Source: Myrica gale (Eukaryota > Streptophyta > Magnoliopsida > Fagales > Myricaceae). Taken from it: a stretch of DNA of 64,000 nucleotides. The stretch is from contig OZ005610.1 in assembly GCA_963930655.1 (NCBI GenBank), positions 26,064,501-26,128,500 of the forward strand. The letters run 5' to 3'. The notes under the pieces are model-generated. The model searched no databases and was not told the origin of the DNA. It worked only from the letters and a program-made list of their open reading frames with translations. Below, piece after piece: positions 11,901 through 23,256 of this stretch (position 1 is its first letter; every line of letters begins with the position of its first letter). A program made the position numbers and the translations under genes.

Positions 11901-13478
11901 CCTCCCTTTTCTTATCACCATACCTTTTGTAGTTATTTTCCTCTTACCCAAAGCTAAAATTCAAGGCACCACGATCATGTGCCATTTGTTGCCACTCTAT
12001 TTCCGTTAGACCCGTGGCCATCCAATTATTAGGATTTTGAGGAAGAAAATGAGTGGATTATCCAAAAGCCTAAGTTTAGTTCAAGCCCACAATTGCCTTA
12101 GGGCGCAAACCTCACATAAACCCCTACCCATTCCATCAAGGCCAGAACTTAATCATAAGCCCTTTGTTGAAATATGTCCTGATCATCTATTCCCTAATTT
12201 ACTAATTCATGGAAGCATGCTTATTTGTATGTGCATGTAAGTATTTGCAATATCGAAATAATTAAAAAAAATTCTAATTAAAATCTGGGTGTTAATTACA
12301 CCAGATATACCTTTTGTAAGAGAAATTAAGATAACGAAATCAGAAAGTATATTAGTTTGTGATAGCATGCAGTTGAATCGATAATATAATTCGAGGAATT
12401 ATGATTGGAATTATTAAGCTAATTAATAGATAAGTGGTAGAATTCAAAGTAAACGGCATACGGTTCCAGTTGGTAACTGTAAGCTAGTCTTGCAACCGCC
12501 TTTGTGACAATTGCATGGTAGCCAGAACAAGTCACTGCCCGTGTCTAATGCGACCAAAAATGATGAACTGGGTGTCCCCACAGAAATACTGGCATAATAC
12601 AAACTGAAACAACAACACAAGAATAAAAGTCTTAGTACGTACGTAGAGAAGTGAAGCGAAGAAGAACCCAATATAAAACCTGCATCCCCGGCCCATTTGG
12701 TCGACCAGAAAAATTCATGGTAAATTCGAGTTTAGGAAAACAATCCAAATCCTTCTCCTGTACGGACACACTTTGGGACCACATTTTACACGTACGCCAA
12801 TAATAAATAAGAAAGAAGTAAAGGCCAGACAGACAGAATCCACAACAACCTGTTTTGTTATTCTCTTTCCCCCGGGGGAGGGGTGGAATTAAAGGGAAAC
12901 GACAGCAGTATAACCACTTCAACGACTATGAAATTTTTCCGAACAAATCCTTATGATATAGAGAACAAAAGTACTTAAAGTTTGTGTTAATTCTTAACAA
13001 TAAGAGACATCGGGTGTATAACGTGAGTGATGGGCCCTACCTAGTGTGACCCTTCCGATCTCTGAGAAACAGACATTCATGATGGAGTTCTTCAAAAGCT
13101 AACTAAAAATTTAATAAGAACTAAGAAGAAAAAGAAGAATTCAGGAGTGGTTTGAGGATCTTACTATCCCAAATAGGGGAAGAAATAAGTTTCGTTTCCA
13201 CCGGAGAAAGCGAGCGGCGGGGACTGGTTATCGGTGGTGGCGAGGAAACGGCCCCGCATGAAGTGGTCTCGGTGCGCCATTGCAACGTAGTACTCTAGGC
13301 TTCCTTTTTTCGGGAGCCCCTCGATGCCCAGAATTCCCGTAACCACATCGGAGAACTGGTGGTGGATGTCAAAGCCGAATGTGGAACCGAGTCCGTGACA
13401 GCTCCAGGTATACAAGGCCAAGAACAAAACGAACAGCGTACTTGAATAATGCGTAGATGTAACACGATGCCAAGCCAT
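8936..13478 (-). CDS. A1-family aspartic protease, APF1-like, copy B
   Basis: Predicted secreted pepsin-like protease (529 aa), probably GPI-anchored at the cell surface; substrate unknown. Exons: 13165-13478, 12462-12603, 11020-11255, 10408-10629, 10118-10256, 9943-10016, 9742-9841, 9580-9640, 9277-9351, 8936-9162. All introns are GT-AG and the spliced length, 1590 nt, is in frame. Residues about 1-29 form a signal peptide, followed by the conserved FDIHHQFSD pro-segment. The catalytic motifs are DTGSD (Asp about 125) and FDTGTS (Asp about 332). GLFGLGM and GRISFGNNGS are typical of the group. The Ser/Pro-rich tail ends in a hydrophobic segment (ALIIIILLLSFSAVV) that fits a GPI signal. The start is the first ATG after a TATA-like site about 75 bp upstream. 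Nothing looks broken. Closest relatives are copies C and D. Confidence 0.93.
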
Positions 13479-13550
13479 GGCTGAGGATTTCCCGTAGAGG
13501 GAGTATGAATGACTTTTTCTTGATAAGTTGATTTCGACATTGAAACGATC

Positions 13551-13560
13551 ATAGATATAG
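13551..13560 (-). promoter_or_regulatory. TATA-like site of copy B
   Basis: Plus-strand ATAGATATAGGG (minus CCCTATATCTAT) lies about 75 bp before the ATG of copy B, the same offset and context (GGGAGAGGAAG) as the better TATA sites of copies C and D. The C/T-rich stretch that follows would be the 5' UTR. Confidence 0.55.
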
Positions 13561-14332
13561 GGAGAGGAAGAGAAAAGTTGACAAAAGTTCTCACAATATT
13601 AAGAAGAAGAGAAGGAAGAAGAAGAAGGGACAAGGGAATTATAAAGTCACTAGTCAGCCTAGTGAGAGAGAGAGCGCTTAAGATATGCACAACTCAAGTG
13701 ATATCCGAGGAATATTTTTTCGAAACTTACATAATAGCTGTTTTGGCCGTGGAATCCTTGTACTTTGGAGTTTTTTGCATTTCGTACTCTATGGTTATAA
13801 ATTTTACAAACAACGCTTATGCTCAATCCTATCCACATAGATAAAAGGAAGACATGAAAAGGAAGAAAACGTGAGGGGAAATGAGAAAGATTGAATGGGA
13901 GGGGCATATACATAAAAACAACAAAATCACGGGACATGATGGTAAGTAATGCCGTTGACATCCAATTCTTCTCCATTGGTTCCATCGCGGGACAAAGTTC
14001 GATCGTGGTACGGAGTAACTTTTAAGTACTCCACGCCAATTGGATCCGGTGGCATTCTTCTAATTTAATAGGCATTAATTACGCTTTTAGTTGGGCAGTC
14101 CGTACTCTATTCCTCTTATACAAGTATAGTATCAATTAATTAAGCTTTTAATCGGCCGGGTATTCTGCTGTTTTGATATACTATCAGCACAAATAGTCAA
14201 ATAGACGAAAGGGATTATTTATGCTTTTGGAAGGACCTGTCTGCAGAAGGTACTGCACAAGCTTTTTGTTCGCCACAAGCGCTACGAGATCACCAAGCCA
14301 TATGATCTTGATGACTGGATCGGGCTAAAGAA
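13561..14332. other. upstream region of copy B
   Basis: This spacer is conserved with the upstream regions of copies C, D and the relic: the purine-rich stretch, a GGTTATAAATTTTACA segment near 13792, AGGCATTAATTACGCTTTTAG near 14070, and CTGGATCGGGCTAAAG near 14315. No gene is supported. The shared blocks may hold regulatory sites or simply reflect duplication. Confidence 0.6.
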
Positions 14333-14444
14333 ATAGTCGATATTATATATCGTTCTCATTGTAAATTATTTTTTTTGTGACCGGCCGATCTACCCATATA
14401 TATATATATATATCATATGATCTCAAGGGAAAGTGAAACTTATA
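14333..14444. repeat. direct repeat, left copy, flanking the transposon cluster
   Basis: This 112-bp segment (ATAGTCGATATTATATATCG ... GTGAAACTTATA) recurs at 16236-16349. The two copies bracket the TRIM and CACTA sequences. The same segment occurs once in the equivalent D spacer (about 24936-25056), so the doubling is specific to this place. Confidence 0.85.
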
Positions 14445-15215
14445 TGTAAGAAATAAAAATTTAAACTTAGATAAGTGAGACAAGATTTAAGTGGTTCGGT
14501 CCATAAAACCTACATTCACTGTAGGAAGACAAATGAGCTGATTTGTTTTCTCACTTATATTCAAAAGGTTGCATTGAGACTTTATTTATAAGTCTTTGGA
14601 TATTTGGGGTCTCAACAAATCGGACAAACCAAACAAACTCCAAAATTTTTAACTTTTACACCTACACACTTCACTTTTCACAAACCCCAATAAATCTCAA
14701 TAAAGTAAAGATTCCTAAAATTTTGGGAATATTCCCCAATATTTTGGCAAACAAACATCCCCAATACCCCAAATTGCTTTTTAGCAATGTGGGACTCAAA
14801 CTTTAATACTCCCCCGCAAACTCAAGGTGAACAAACTTTGAGTTTGGAGTTACAAAAATAATCCAAAGAAAAAAAAACTCTGGAAGAGTGTCGGAAGGTC
14901 GCCGGACTGAAGCCGGGAGGTCATCGGTCTGAAGCCGGGTGGTGGCCGGACTAATGCCGAGAAGTCGTCGGATTGAAGCCGGACGGATGGTCGGAAGATA
15001 ACCGAACTAATACCGAAAACTTTGTTCTGATACCATGTTAGAAATAAAAATTTTAACTAAAGAAAAAAATATTTATTTATACCGATAAGTGAGACATCCA
15101 CTATGAAAATGAATTTATTAATTTCTCACTTATATTCAAAATGTTACATTTAAGGCTTTATTTATAAGTTTTTAGATACAATACCCCACATTGCTTTAAC
15201 AATGTAGGACTCTGA
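14445..15215 (-). mobile_element. TRIM-type miniature LTR retroelement
   Basis: Two related terminal repeats in direct orientation start TGTAAGAAATAAAAAT (14445) and TGTTAGAAATAAAAAT (15037). They share later blocks such as TTCTCACTTATATTCAAAA. Between them are a minus-strand polypurine tract (complement of CTCCCCCGC, 14810-14818) and a Met-tRNA primer-binding site (complement of CTGATACCA, about 15027). The interior is only about 220 bp and holds repeated CCGGACTGAAGCCGG-like words. There is no coding capacity, which fits a TRIM. The outer edge of the right repeat is approximate. Confidence 0.75.
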
Positions 15216-15835
15216 CGCCGGACAGAATAGAGATTATTCTGTAGGCTAAAACAAAAGGCAATTTGCGAGAAGGAAAAGAGAGAATTTCGACCCAAAGAAT
15301 TCAGAAACACTCTGGATTCAATAAAATTCGTAATAATCAGGAATGAATCGAAATAACCCACAAGCCGGGTTAAAATAGCTGAAATTCGATCATTAATGGA
15401 AATTTGCCAAAAATAGCAAAACCCTAAAAGTCTTACCAAAACGAAATAAGGAAGGAAATCAAACGATTGCCAAAAATCTGGCCCAAATAGAGTTCAGAAT
15501 TATTTCCTAATCGACAAAAAGGAAATTACCATAAATAGCAAAAATTAACTAAAAATAGGGATTTGAAAAGGAAATCAGCGGATTTGGAGCTCGAAACGAG
15601 GTGCGCACCGAAAAGAGATTTCCGAATTGGGGTTACGGGCGCGAATTGGACACCTGTAGCCAAAGTTATGGCCAAAATACCGACACGTGCACGGAAACTG
15701 CCTCAATTAGGCTAAATCACTATTTTCTTGCCAATTTTGCGCTGATCCTCCCGCTCCAGGTAATTCAGCGTCATCAATGAGCAATCTGACATCTCTGCAT
15801 CATCTGGGTCGGATCCCCCTGCATCAGACTCAAAC
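15216..15835. other. unassigned repeat-like DNA between TRIM and CACTA end
   Basis: No gene is supported. The sequence is moderately AT-rich with repeated GCCAAAAAT/CCATAAATAGCAAAA words. It is probably part of a decayed transposable element, perhaps the interior of the CACTA element whose right end follows. Confidence 0.4.
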
Positions 15836-16235
15836 TATTGCCAGTCGCTGTGAAACGATATGTTGCGAAGAGACTCCGCTTGTCGTTGTGAAAGGTTCTG
15901 TTGCCAAGAAATTCTGCTTGTCATTGTGAAAGACTCTGTTGCGAAGAGAAATTGTGCTTCGTTGTGAAAGACTACGTTGCGAAGCAAAATTGTTGTTCGT
16001 TGTGAAAGGCTAGTGTCCACGGATCAATGACAGCGAGCCTTTTCTCGGCAGATGCTAGTCGCCGAGTAAGATCTGTTGCGAAGACAAAATTTTGTTATTG
16101 TAAAAGGCTATTCTTCACCAATCAAACGCAGCGAGTTCTTCGACAACTTGGAGCCGTTGGAAAAAGGCTTTACCAACCAAGTTACATGTTTTTGCCAACG
16201 ATAGTTGGCTGTTACAACCAATATTTCTTGTAGTG
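15836..16235. mobile_element. CACTA (En/Spm-like) element, right end with subterminal repeats
   Basis: The right edge reads ATTTCTTGTAGTG, the inverse of the CACTACAAGAAAT terminus typical of plant CACTA elements. Inward lies a tandem series of GTTGCGAAGA/CGTTGTGAAAG units (about 15850-16110), like CACTA subterminal repeats. No matching left terminus was found, so the element is truncated. It joins the right copy of the 112-bp direct repeat immediately. Confidence 0.75.
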
Positions 16236-16349
16236 ATAGTCGATATTATATATCGTTTTCATTGTAAATTAATTTTTGTGACCGGCCGATAGACCTATAT
16301 TAATATATATATATATATCATATGATCTCAAGGGAAAGTGGAACTTATA
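16236..16349. repeat. direct repeat, right copy
   Basis: About 114 bp nearly identical to 14333-14444. It runs straight into the normal 3' flank of copy C (ATTTGCAGAAATCATAAAAA), so this copy is in its ancestral context. Confidence 0.85.
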
Positions 16350-16555
16350 ATTTGCAGAAATCATAAAAATTTTACCCACGTTGTGTTCACAAAATGCATG
16401 AAAACGTGAATATTTATTAACAACGTGCACCATCTGGTACTGATCAATGGTACTGTACACTTTTCCAATTCTTATAGGGAAGAGAAGACAAAGCAAAGAA
16501 ACAATATATAGCATCCAATGCGTTCTGCAATGGACCCTAAAAATAAGAAGACTGA

Positions 16556-19500
16556 TCAAACCACCGCAGTAAACGAAACAAGAAGCATTACGACGATCAG
16601 CGCGCAAGTAAAAGACTTCAACTTGGGTGAATCACTTTTTGTTGGAGCTTGGGGAGGAGCTTGGGGGTTGACAGCAGGAGGAGAGGGAACAGCAGGAAGA
16701 GAGGGAGCCGCAGGAGATTGTGATGGGCTGCTAGGTGCAGTACTGTTTACATTCTGATCAGTTCCGTAGCCTGGGAACAGCATGCATGCAATTAAGACTC
16801 ATTATGGCCACTTAAAGAAAGCCCCCAAGAGAAATAGATCGAAATCCGCGGGCATTGAAATAGTAGACCCTAAACGTACGAAGTAAAGTAGGAACAAATG
16901 CACTTACAGTTGTCCGTCCAAGTCCAACCCAACACCATCCGGTCGCGATCAAAAACTAAGTTGTAATTAGTCATGAAGTTTTCTGAGTGAAAACAAATAA
17001 ATTCATGTAATTAGACGTAAGTAGCAATTTGTCAGTTCAAATAGTAGATCGATATATACAATGTTATACTACTAATATGTAAATAGATACTCACGTCCTA
17101 TAATATTAATGCTTGGGTCTTCACTTTTTTGAATAGCCAAACAGTAAATGTATCCACCCTGTAGACCACAACGTACATTAACCTAATTAAAATAGTTCGA
17201 GTAGGAACATGAAACTAAAACACTAGCTAGTACTATATAGTAATTAGACCAAATTAACCTGAATAGGAATCGATTCCGTTGGATTACCGACAGAATATAC
17301 GGCTCCACTTTCCATTGTCAGATTCAGTTCAGGATATTGATAGGTAGTTTGATTTGCTCTACATATGAAGTGCATTAATTCAGTACCTTATAATTAGTAC
17401 TGGATTAACGAATTGAAAGAAAATGCAAACCATGAGTAGATTTTTCTCCGGATATATATAGATAGATCACCTCAAGTCATAACAATATTCGAAGGGGATC
17501 TGGGGGTCAGAAGAATGCCGCTTTTCTTGGACCTGAGAATTGAACTGCAAAACAAACGAAGATCAGCATATATATACTCATACACTGTAGAACGAAATTC
17601 TCAAAAAATATTGGAAAACAGTAGTGTATTTGAACTCTTACATTCTCTCCAATATAAGTATAGGCTGGGTCGGTTAGGATTGTATATGATGTACCAGTGT
17701 CGAAGAATGCACTGAGTCCCCCCGTCGCAGAAGAATTATTTCCCACAGTAATGTTAGTGATGCCGACGTAGTAATGGCTTGGACTGATAACAGCAAGTTC
17801 CCACAGAAAAATCAGAATCATTTAGCATGGCATTTGATTAAAACGTACATTTAATTTAATTTGTGATCTTCTGGCCCCAAATAAACAGACTCTCCCATAT
17901 TTAATTTGCTATATCATGAAGAAGTGAAAACTCAGTACTCTGATTGAAATGGTGTTTCTCCTTGGTCCGAGCTGCCATTATTTCCAAAACTGATTCTTCC
18001 GGGCCCATCATATGAGAAACACATGACGAAAGAATTTGGTGACATCCCTTCTCCTGCTAAGACGTTAGGAACAGATCCATCGCCCATACCAAGCCCAAAT
18101 AGCCCGCCTGGCGATCCATAAGTCAGAAAGATACCAGTCTGAACTACACCACAACTGCAACAACGTACTGTGGATATTATCTATTGAATCAGCAAAACCT
18201 CGCTCGACTCTTTTCAAATATTTTTCCCCCAGCGCTTCAGTATATATATATTATAAGCGACATCATGGAAAATAACATACCCCAACATAATCTGAGCATC
18301 AACAGCTTTTGATTGACCGTCATCTGTAACTAAATGCAAAACGTCCAGTACCATGAACCCGGTGGATGAAGTGTTGGCTGAACCGTAGTCAATTTGATAA
18401 GAACAAGCATTAGTAGTTGAAAGGCACTGAGTTGTGCACAAGGTACTGGTGCAGAGAAGTATTTGGCTTGTTGAAGAATTGTCAGGGCTGTAGATATTGA
18501 AGTTTAGCACCTGCTCGATAAAATGATTACGTAAGCGACTCTCAATGAATTAACTTGAAGGAAGCTTCTTTCACAACTCATCCAAGCAACTCTTAGGGTC
18601 TCAATCACCCTCTCAAGCAAGCTGAAAGGCCGGAAAATTCATTAACCATGAGCACCAACTATCTCTTTTTAGTATCATTGAGACGCAGGTTAGAGAAACC
18701 AACAAGGCTCGCATTTTTGGAGCTATTGCCAGTGGCTGGAAATTTCATACCAATTACTCGAATTCTCCTTTGCGCCGAGTTTGGTTGTGTTGGAATTAGC
18801 TTTAAAGGAAAAGGTCAAATTCCACCTACTATGTCCCAATGTGGAACCGTACGTACTCATAAGATTCATTACTCATTTTTTCGTCTTTTCAAAGAAATGC
18901 ACATCAAGAACTTATTAGAGTTACCCTTTCTCTCTCTTAAATCCTTGATGTTCTCGTCAAGAACCTCAAAATTCACCTTAATAGTTATTTGGTTCTTGCT
19001 ATACCATTTGTAACGCCTCAAAAAAATATCAACCATATCTGCACTTAGTTTCAAAAGGAGTAGTGGTTTAGTTAACGCCCACAAGCCTTACGGCTCAAAC
19101 AGCACATAAACCCATATATATATATAGCCCCATAATCCATTCCATCAAGCCCATTTATAACTCAATCTTAAGCCATTAGTTGAAGTCTTTCCTGATCATC
19201 TAGCCCGCAATTTACTAATTCATAGAATTAAGCATGCTTATTTGCAATTGAAGATGTATTGCATAAAAAATAAAAATTTAGCTATTTTAGTCTGGGTAAT
19301 TCCCAAGAGAAAGATAACAAAATCAGAAAATAGATTGGTTTGCGATATTAGCAGTTTATCATAATCAATAATAACGATAATTGGAAGCTAATAGATAACT
19401 GATCATAGAATTCAAAGTAAACAGCTTACCTTTCCAGATTGTGTCTTAAATTTGGTCTCGCAACCGTATTTCTGACATTCGCATGGTAGCCAGAACAAGT

Positions 19501-20117
19501 CACTGCCAGTGTCTAATGCTACCAAAAAGGTTACACTTGGTGTCCCCACAGAAACACTGGCGTAATACGAACTGAAATAGCAAGTACACAATTAATAAGG
19601 AAGTCTTAGTAAAGACGTGAAGTGATCAATTAGAAGAACCCTTTAAAACCTCTATCCCTTGTTTGGTCAACCAGAAAATTCATGCAAAATTCTAAGTTAA
19701 GCGGAAACAAGGTCAGATCTTTCTCATTTACGGACTCGTTTTGATAGCAGATTTTATCCACCTATAATAATTAATAAGAGAGAAATATGGTTGAGGATCT
19801 TACTATCCCAAATCCGGGGTGAAATAAGTTTCATTTCCATCAACGAAAGTGAGAGGAGGGGACTGGTTGTTGGTGGCTGCAAGGTGGCGGCCTCGCATGA
19901 AGCGGTCCCGGTGCGCCATTGCGGCGTAGTACTCTAGGCTCCCTTTTTCTGGGAGTCCCTCAACTCCTAGAATTCCCGTAACCACATCGGAGAACCGGTG
20001 GTGGATGTCGAAGCCGAATGTGGAACCAAGTCCGTGACAACTATGGAAACACAAGACAAATAATAAAACCACCTGCGTACAAGAATTGTGTGTGGCAGTA
20101 ATACGATGTGAAGCCAT
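16556..20117 (-). CDS. A1-family aspartic protease, APF1-like, copy C
   Basis: Predicted secreted, GPI-anchored-type pepsin-like protease, 523 aa. Exons: 19804-20117, 19430-19571, 18281-18510, 17939-18154, 17642-17783, 17471-17544, 17259-17358, 17095-17158, 16908-16982, 16556-16770. The total, 1572 nt, is in frame. Differences from copy B (exon 3 -6, exon 4 -6, exon 5 +3, exon 8 +3, exon 10 -12 nt) are all multiples of three. The signal peptide spans about residues 1-30. Catalytic DTGSD is at about Asp125 and FDTGTSY at about Asp329. The tail is an Ala/Pro/Ser-rich spacer, then SDSPKLKS and a hydrophobic end (ALIVVMLLVSFTAVV). The exon 4 donor GTACTG is weaker than in other copies but keeps the frame. 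Substrate unknown. Confidence 0.92.
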
Positions 20118-20190
20118 AGCTTAGGAGTTCCTGTAGAGAGAGTATGAATGACTTTGTCTCGATAAGTTGATTTCATCGACATTGAAACGA

Positions 20191-20202
20191 TCATATATAT
20201 AG
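20191..20202 (-). promoter_or_regulatory. TATA box of copy C
   Basis: TCATATATATAG (minus CTATATATATGA) lies about 75 bp upstream of the ATG at 20117, inside the proximal promoter block shared by copies B, C, D and the relic. Confidence 0.7.
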
Positions 20203-21100
20203 GGAGAGGAAGAGAAAAGTTGACAAGTTCTCACAAGAAAGAAGAGGAGGAGAAGGAAGAAGAACATGAAGACGAAGAACGGATCAAAGAAATGGAGTCA
20301 TTAGTAGGACGTCATGAGAGAGCTTAAATCTGCACAAATAAGGTGATATCCGACAAATGTTTTTCAAAACTTAAAATAATAGCTGTTTTGACCGTGGAAC
20401 CCTTATACTTTGGAGTTTTTGCATTTCGTACTCTATGGTTATAAATTTTACAGTCTGCTCAATCCTATCCACAGACCACAGATCGATCGGATAAAAGGAA
20501 GACATGAGAAGGAAGAAAACGCGAGAGGAAATGAGTAAGATTGAATGGGAGGGGCATATACATAAAAACAACAAAATCAGGGGTATATGAATGCAAAAGT
20601 CAACTTGAAGGAGTTGGTAAGTAAGGCCGTTGACATCAAAGTCTCCGTTGGTTCCATTGCCAGAAAAGTTCGATCGTGGTACCGAGTAACTTTTAAATAC
20701 TCCACTCCAATTGGATCCGATGGGGTTCTTCTAATTTAATAGGCATTAATTACTCTTTTAGCTGGGTAGTGGGACTCTACTGCTCTTAATATAGTATCAG
20801 ATTAATTAAGCTTTTAATCGGCTTTTCTTTTTTCTAAGTTTTAATCGGGCATTCTGCTATACCATCAGCACAAATGATGAAAGGATTATACTTTTGGAAG
20901 GACTTTGTCTGCGCTAAGAAAAAATAAAATAAAAAATAGGAAGGACTTTGTCTACACAAGGTACTGTGCAACCTTTGTTCGCCACAGCCCACAAGCACTA
21001 CGAGCCCAAGCCATGGCACGAGCTATTGGAGAGAGAAGGCCATCTTGAGGACTGGATCGGGCTAAAGAAATCGTCTATATGGGATTTGGGGTTCTGTTTG
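20203..21100. other. upstream region of copy C
   Basis: This is spacer homologous to 13561-14332 and 23260-24180. No gene. It includes the purine-rich leader, the AGGCATTAATTA block and the CTGGATCGGGCTAAAG block (about 21052). The segment after about 21100 switches to DNA homologous to intron 8 of copies E/F, marking the start of the relic. Confidence 0.6.
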
Positions 21101-21376
21101 ATGGGTTGCCCAGGTTCTTTAATTACGCAATAATAAGCTTCAAAATTAATTTTCATTCATAGCTGTATAGTAGTCCTGATATCCATCTGATATGTTATAA
21201 GACTGTAGGCACAAAGTCAATATTCAAAAATTGACAGCAAAACGGGAATATATGACTTCATCAACACAAACGACTTTTAAATAGGAAAAAGATCTTTTTC
21301 ATCAGGTAAGCAAAGTTACGGATAGGAGATACTCACGTCCTATGATGTTTATATCTTCACTCTTGAAAAGACTCAG

Positions 21377-21379
<3 letters not shown>

Positions 21380-21445
<66 letters not shown>
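21380..21445. repeat. (TA)n microsatellite inside relic exon 8
   Basis: About 65 bp of uninterrupted TA dinucleotide replaces the short ATATGCATATCC segment seen in the intact exon 8 of copies E and F. The open frames across it are artefacts of the repeat. Confidence 0.9.
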
Positions 21446-21447
<2 letters not shown>

Positions 21448-21632
21448 AACCTTCAAACCACGGGTCGAATTTGCTGCAGTTCAGGAGAGGCGGAACAGGA
21501 CTCGAGACGCGCCCGCAAACCACAACTTCTAATTTAGCCAAATTAAGCAGTAATGGAAAATTAAAGTCCTATCCCTTTTTCTTCGTGAAATGGGAGATGG
21601 AGCAACAAGCATAGTAACCCTCCATGGGCATT

Positions 21633-23047
21633 ACTGGCTGGTGTATAATCAACCTAGCACATTGCGGATGCGTTTTCACCGAATCGCTGACTCAAAAATG
21701 CTTGAGACACACTTAAAGTCTGTATGGGTATGAGATACCTAGATAAATGATTTTGAGTGCAAGTGGGAGATGTTGGAAGTATGCCCTCAAAACCAGTTAT
21801 TAGAATAACTATGATATAATTATTTCTTTTATCATCACATGTATTTATTACTTATTGGGTATAAAGATGTTATCATGTTACACAGTTATATTATTAAGTG
21901 AAATTGTAGAAAAATCATGCCGATGATTAATTAATCAAAAGGGGGGTAGTATGAATTTTCGATTCATTGTTCACTTGACAGTTGTTCTAGACCGAGGTAC
22001 ATACTTATGTACAGATAGGTCTACACTCGTTGTGCCTTTATTGAATAGGATGATGGACTCCGTCATTGAGGTAGTGACCTTAAGCAGACAAGTGAGTGCA
22101 CTGTAAGAGTACATGCACTGAACGAGATCAAATATGAATATCTTCTGGAAGTGATCACTGATGTAGAGAAGATATTCAACACAATTAGTTTATTGTATCC
22201 TTAGACATGAGAGGTTTATGCAGGTATGTTTATTATGTACTTGTACCTTGACCGAGTCATTGGGTGATGATCTTTCTAGGTCAAATATTCCAGACAATAT
22301 TGGATCTTGTATATGATAAATGAGTTTGTGTAAATGCTTAACAAAGAATCATCCAATCTCTTTGTGAGACATTATATTCAGTATATCTGTATAGATTTGG
22401 ACTTGAAAAGAAATCACTGGTCAGTGGACATTGTGAAAATGTTTTTTTCGAAATTAATATATATATTATATATTTATTTTTGAAATCGTTTTAGAAACAA
22501 TTTGAGAGTCCAATGAGTTACAGTTGTGAATTAAGAATTATATGAACTATGAATTTAATTGGTGATATTATTTCAATCCTATTAGCTCATGTGGAATATA
22601 GTATGGTGGAAAGATAAATAAACAAATAATTGTTAGCAAAAGAGATTTCACGAAAATAGTCTCATTATCTCGGGGGTCAATTGTGATATGTTAATAGACA
22701 TGATCACAATTTGTAGAAGCCCATAAATTCAGAATACAGAATATAAGAGAGTTAAATGAAAATGAGTGTTTCATGATGATCCTACAGCTGAGATTTGAGA
22801 TCCCTAAAGATCTCACGCATAAGCACAGGAGAAGCTCTGAGGAAGCCATTATAAATAGCTCAGAATTTCATTTGAGAAAGAGAATAATTCATTTGAACGA
22901 TAAAGTTTTCTCTCTAAGTTTTCTATCTCTAGAATTCTATCTCTAGAAGTCTATCTCTTAAGAACTGTGTGTGTGGATCTGAATGAGGCAGAACACTTGG
23001 ACTGCTTGATTTCAACGATCCAGTAATTTCCCGCTGCGCAATTCTTA
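21633..23047 (+). mobile_element. copia 3' end with LTR inside the relic
   Basis: A purine tract (AAGTGGGAGA, 21761-21770) is followed by an LTR start TGTTGGAAGTATGCCC at 21771, the usual copia arrangement. Protease homology is lost from about 21633 and resumes at about 23047. The LTR would end near ATTCTTACA (about 23046), which inversely resembles its start. No pol frame is left and no 5' LTR was found. The right edge is approximate. Confidence 0.65.
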
Positions 23048-23256
23048 CAGCGGCCTCACATGAGGCGGTCCCAGTGCACCATTGCGACGTAGTACTCTTG
23101 GCTCCCTTTTTATGGGAGTCCCTCGAGGCCCAGAATTTCCGCGATGGATGTCGAAGTCGAATGTGGAACTGAGCCCGTGACAGCTCAAGGAACACAAGAC
23201 AAATAACAAAACCACCAATGTACAAGAATAGTGTGTAGAAGTAATACGATGCGAAG

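Larger units (their letters stand above)
21100..23256 (-). pseudogene. relic aspartic protease copy between C and D
   Basis: Only two exon pieces remain. Exon 8 lies at about 21337-21450, flanked by DNA matching intron 8 and intron 7 of copies E and F (including the 3' part of their SINE, about 21565-21632). Exon 1 lies at about 23047-23256, starting with MASHRITSTHYSC and a signal peptide like that of copy C. Exon 8 is destroyed by a TA-dinucleotide expansion. Exon 1 has an internal deletion after FDIH and a changed frame. Between them lies a copia 3' end. Exon 8 is of E/F type and exon 1 of B/C/D type, so the relic may join two different former genes. Confidence 0.8.

Noticed and set aside
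11764..12240. Short frames in intron 2 of copy B
   Set aside because: Lie between two well-supported splice sites, with no conserved content.
21302..21614. Open frames encoding long Ile-Tyr repeats
   Set aside because: They are produced by the TA microsatellite in relic exon 8.
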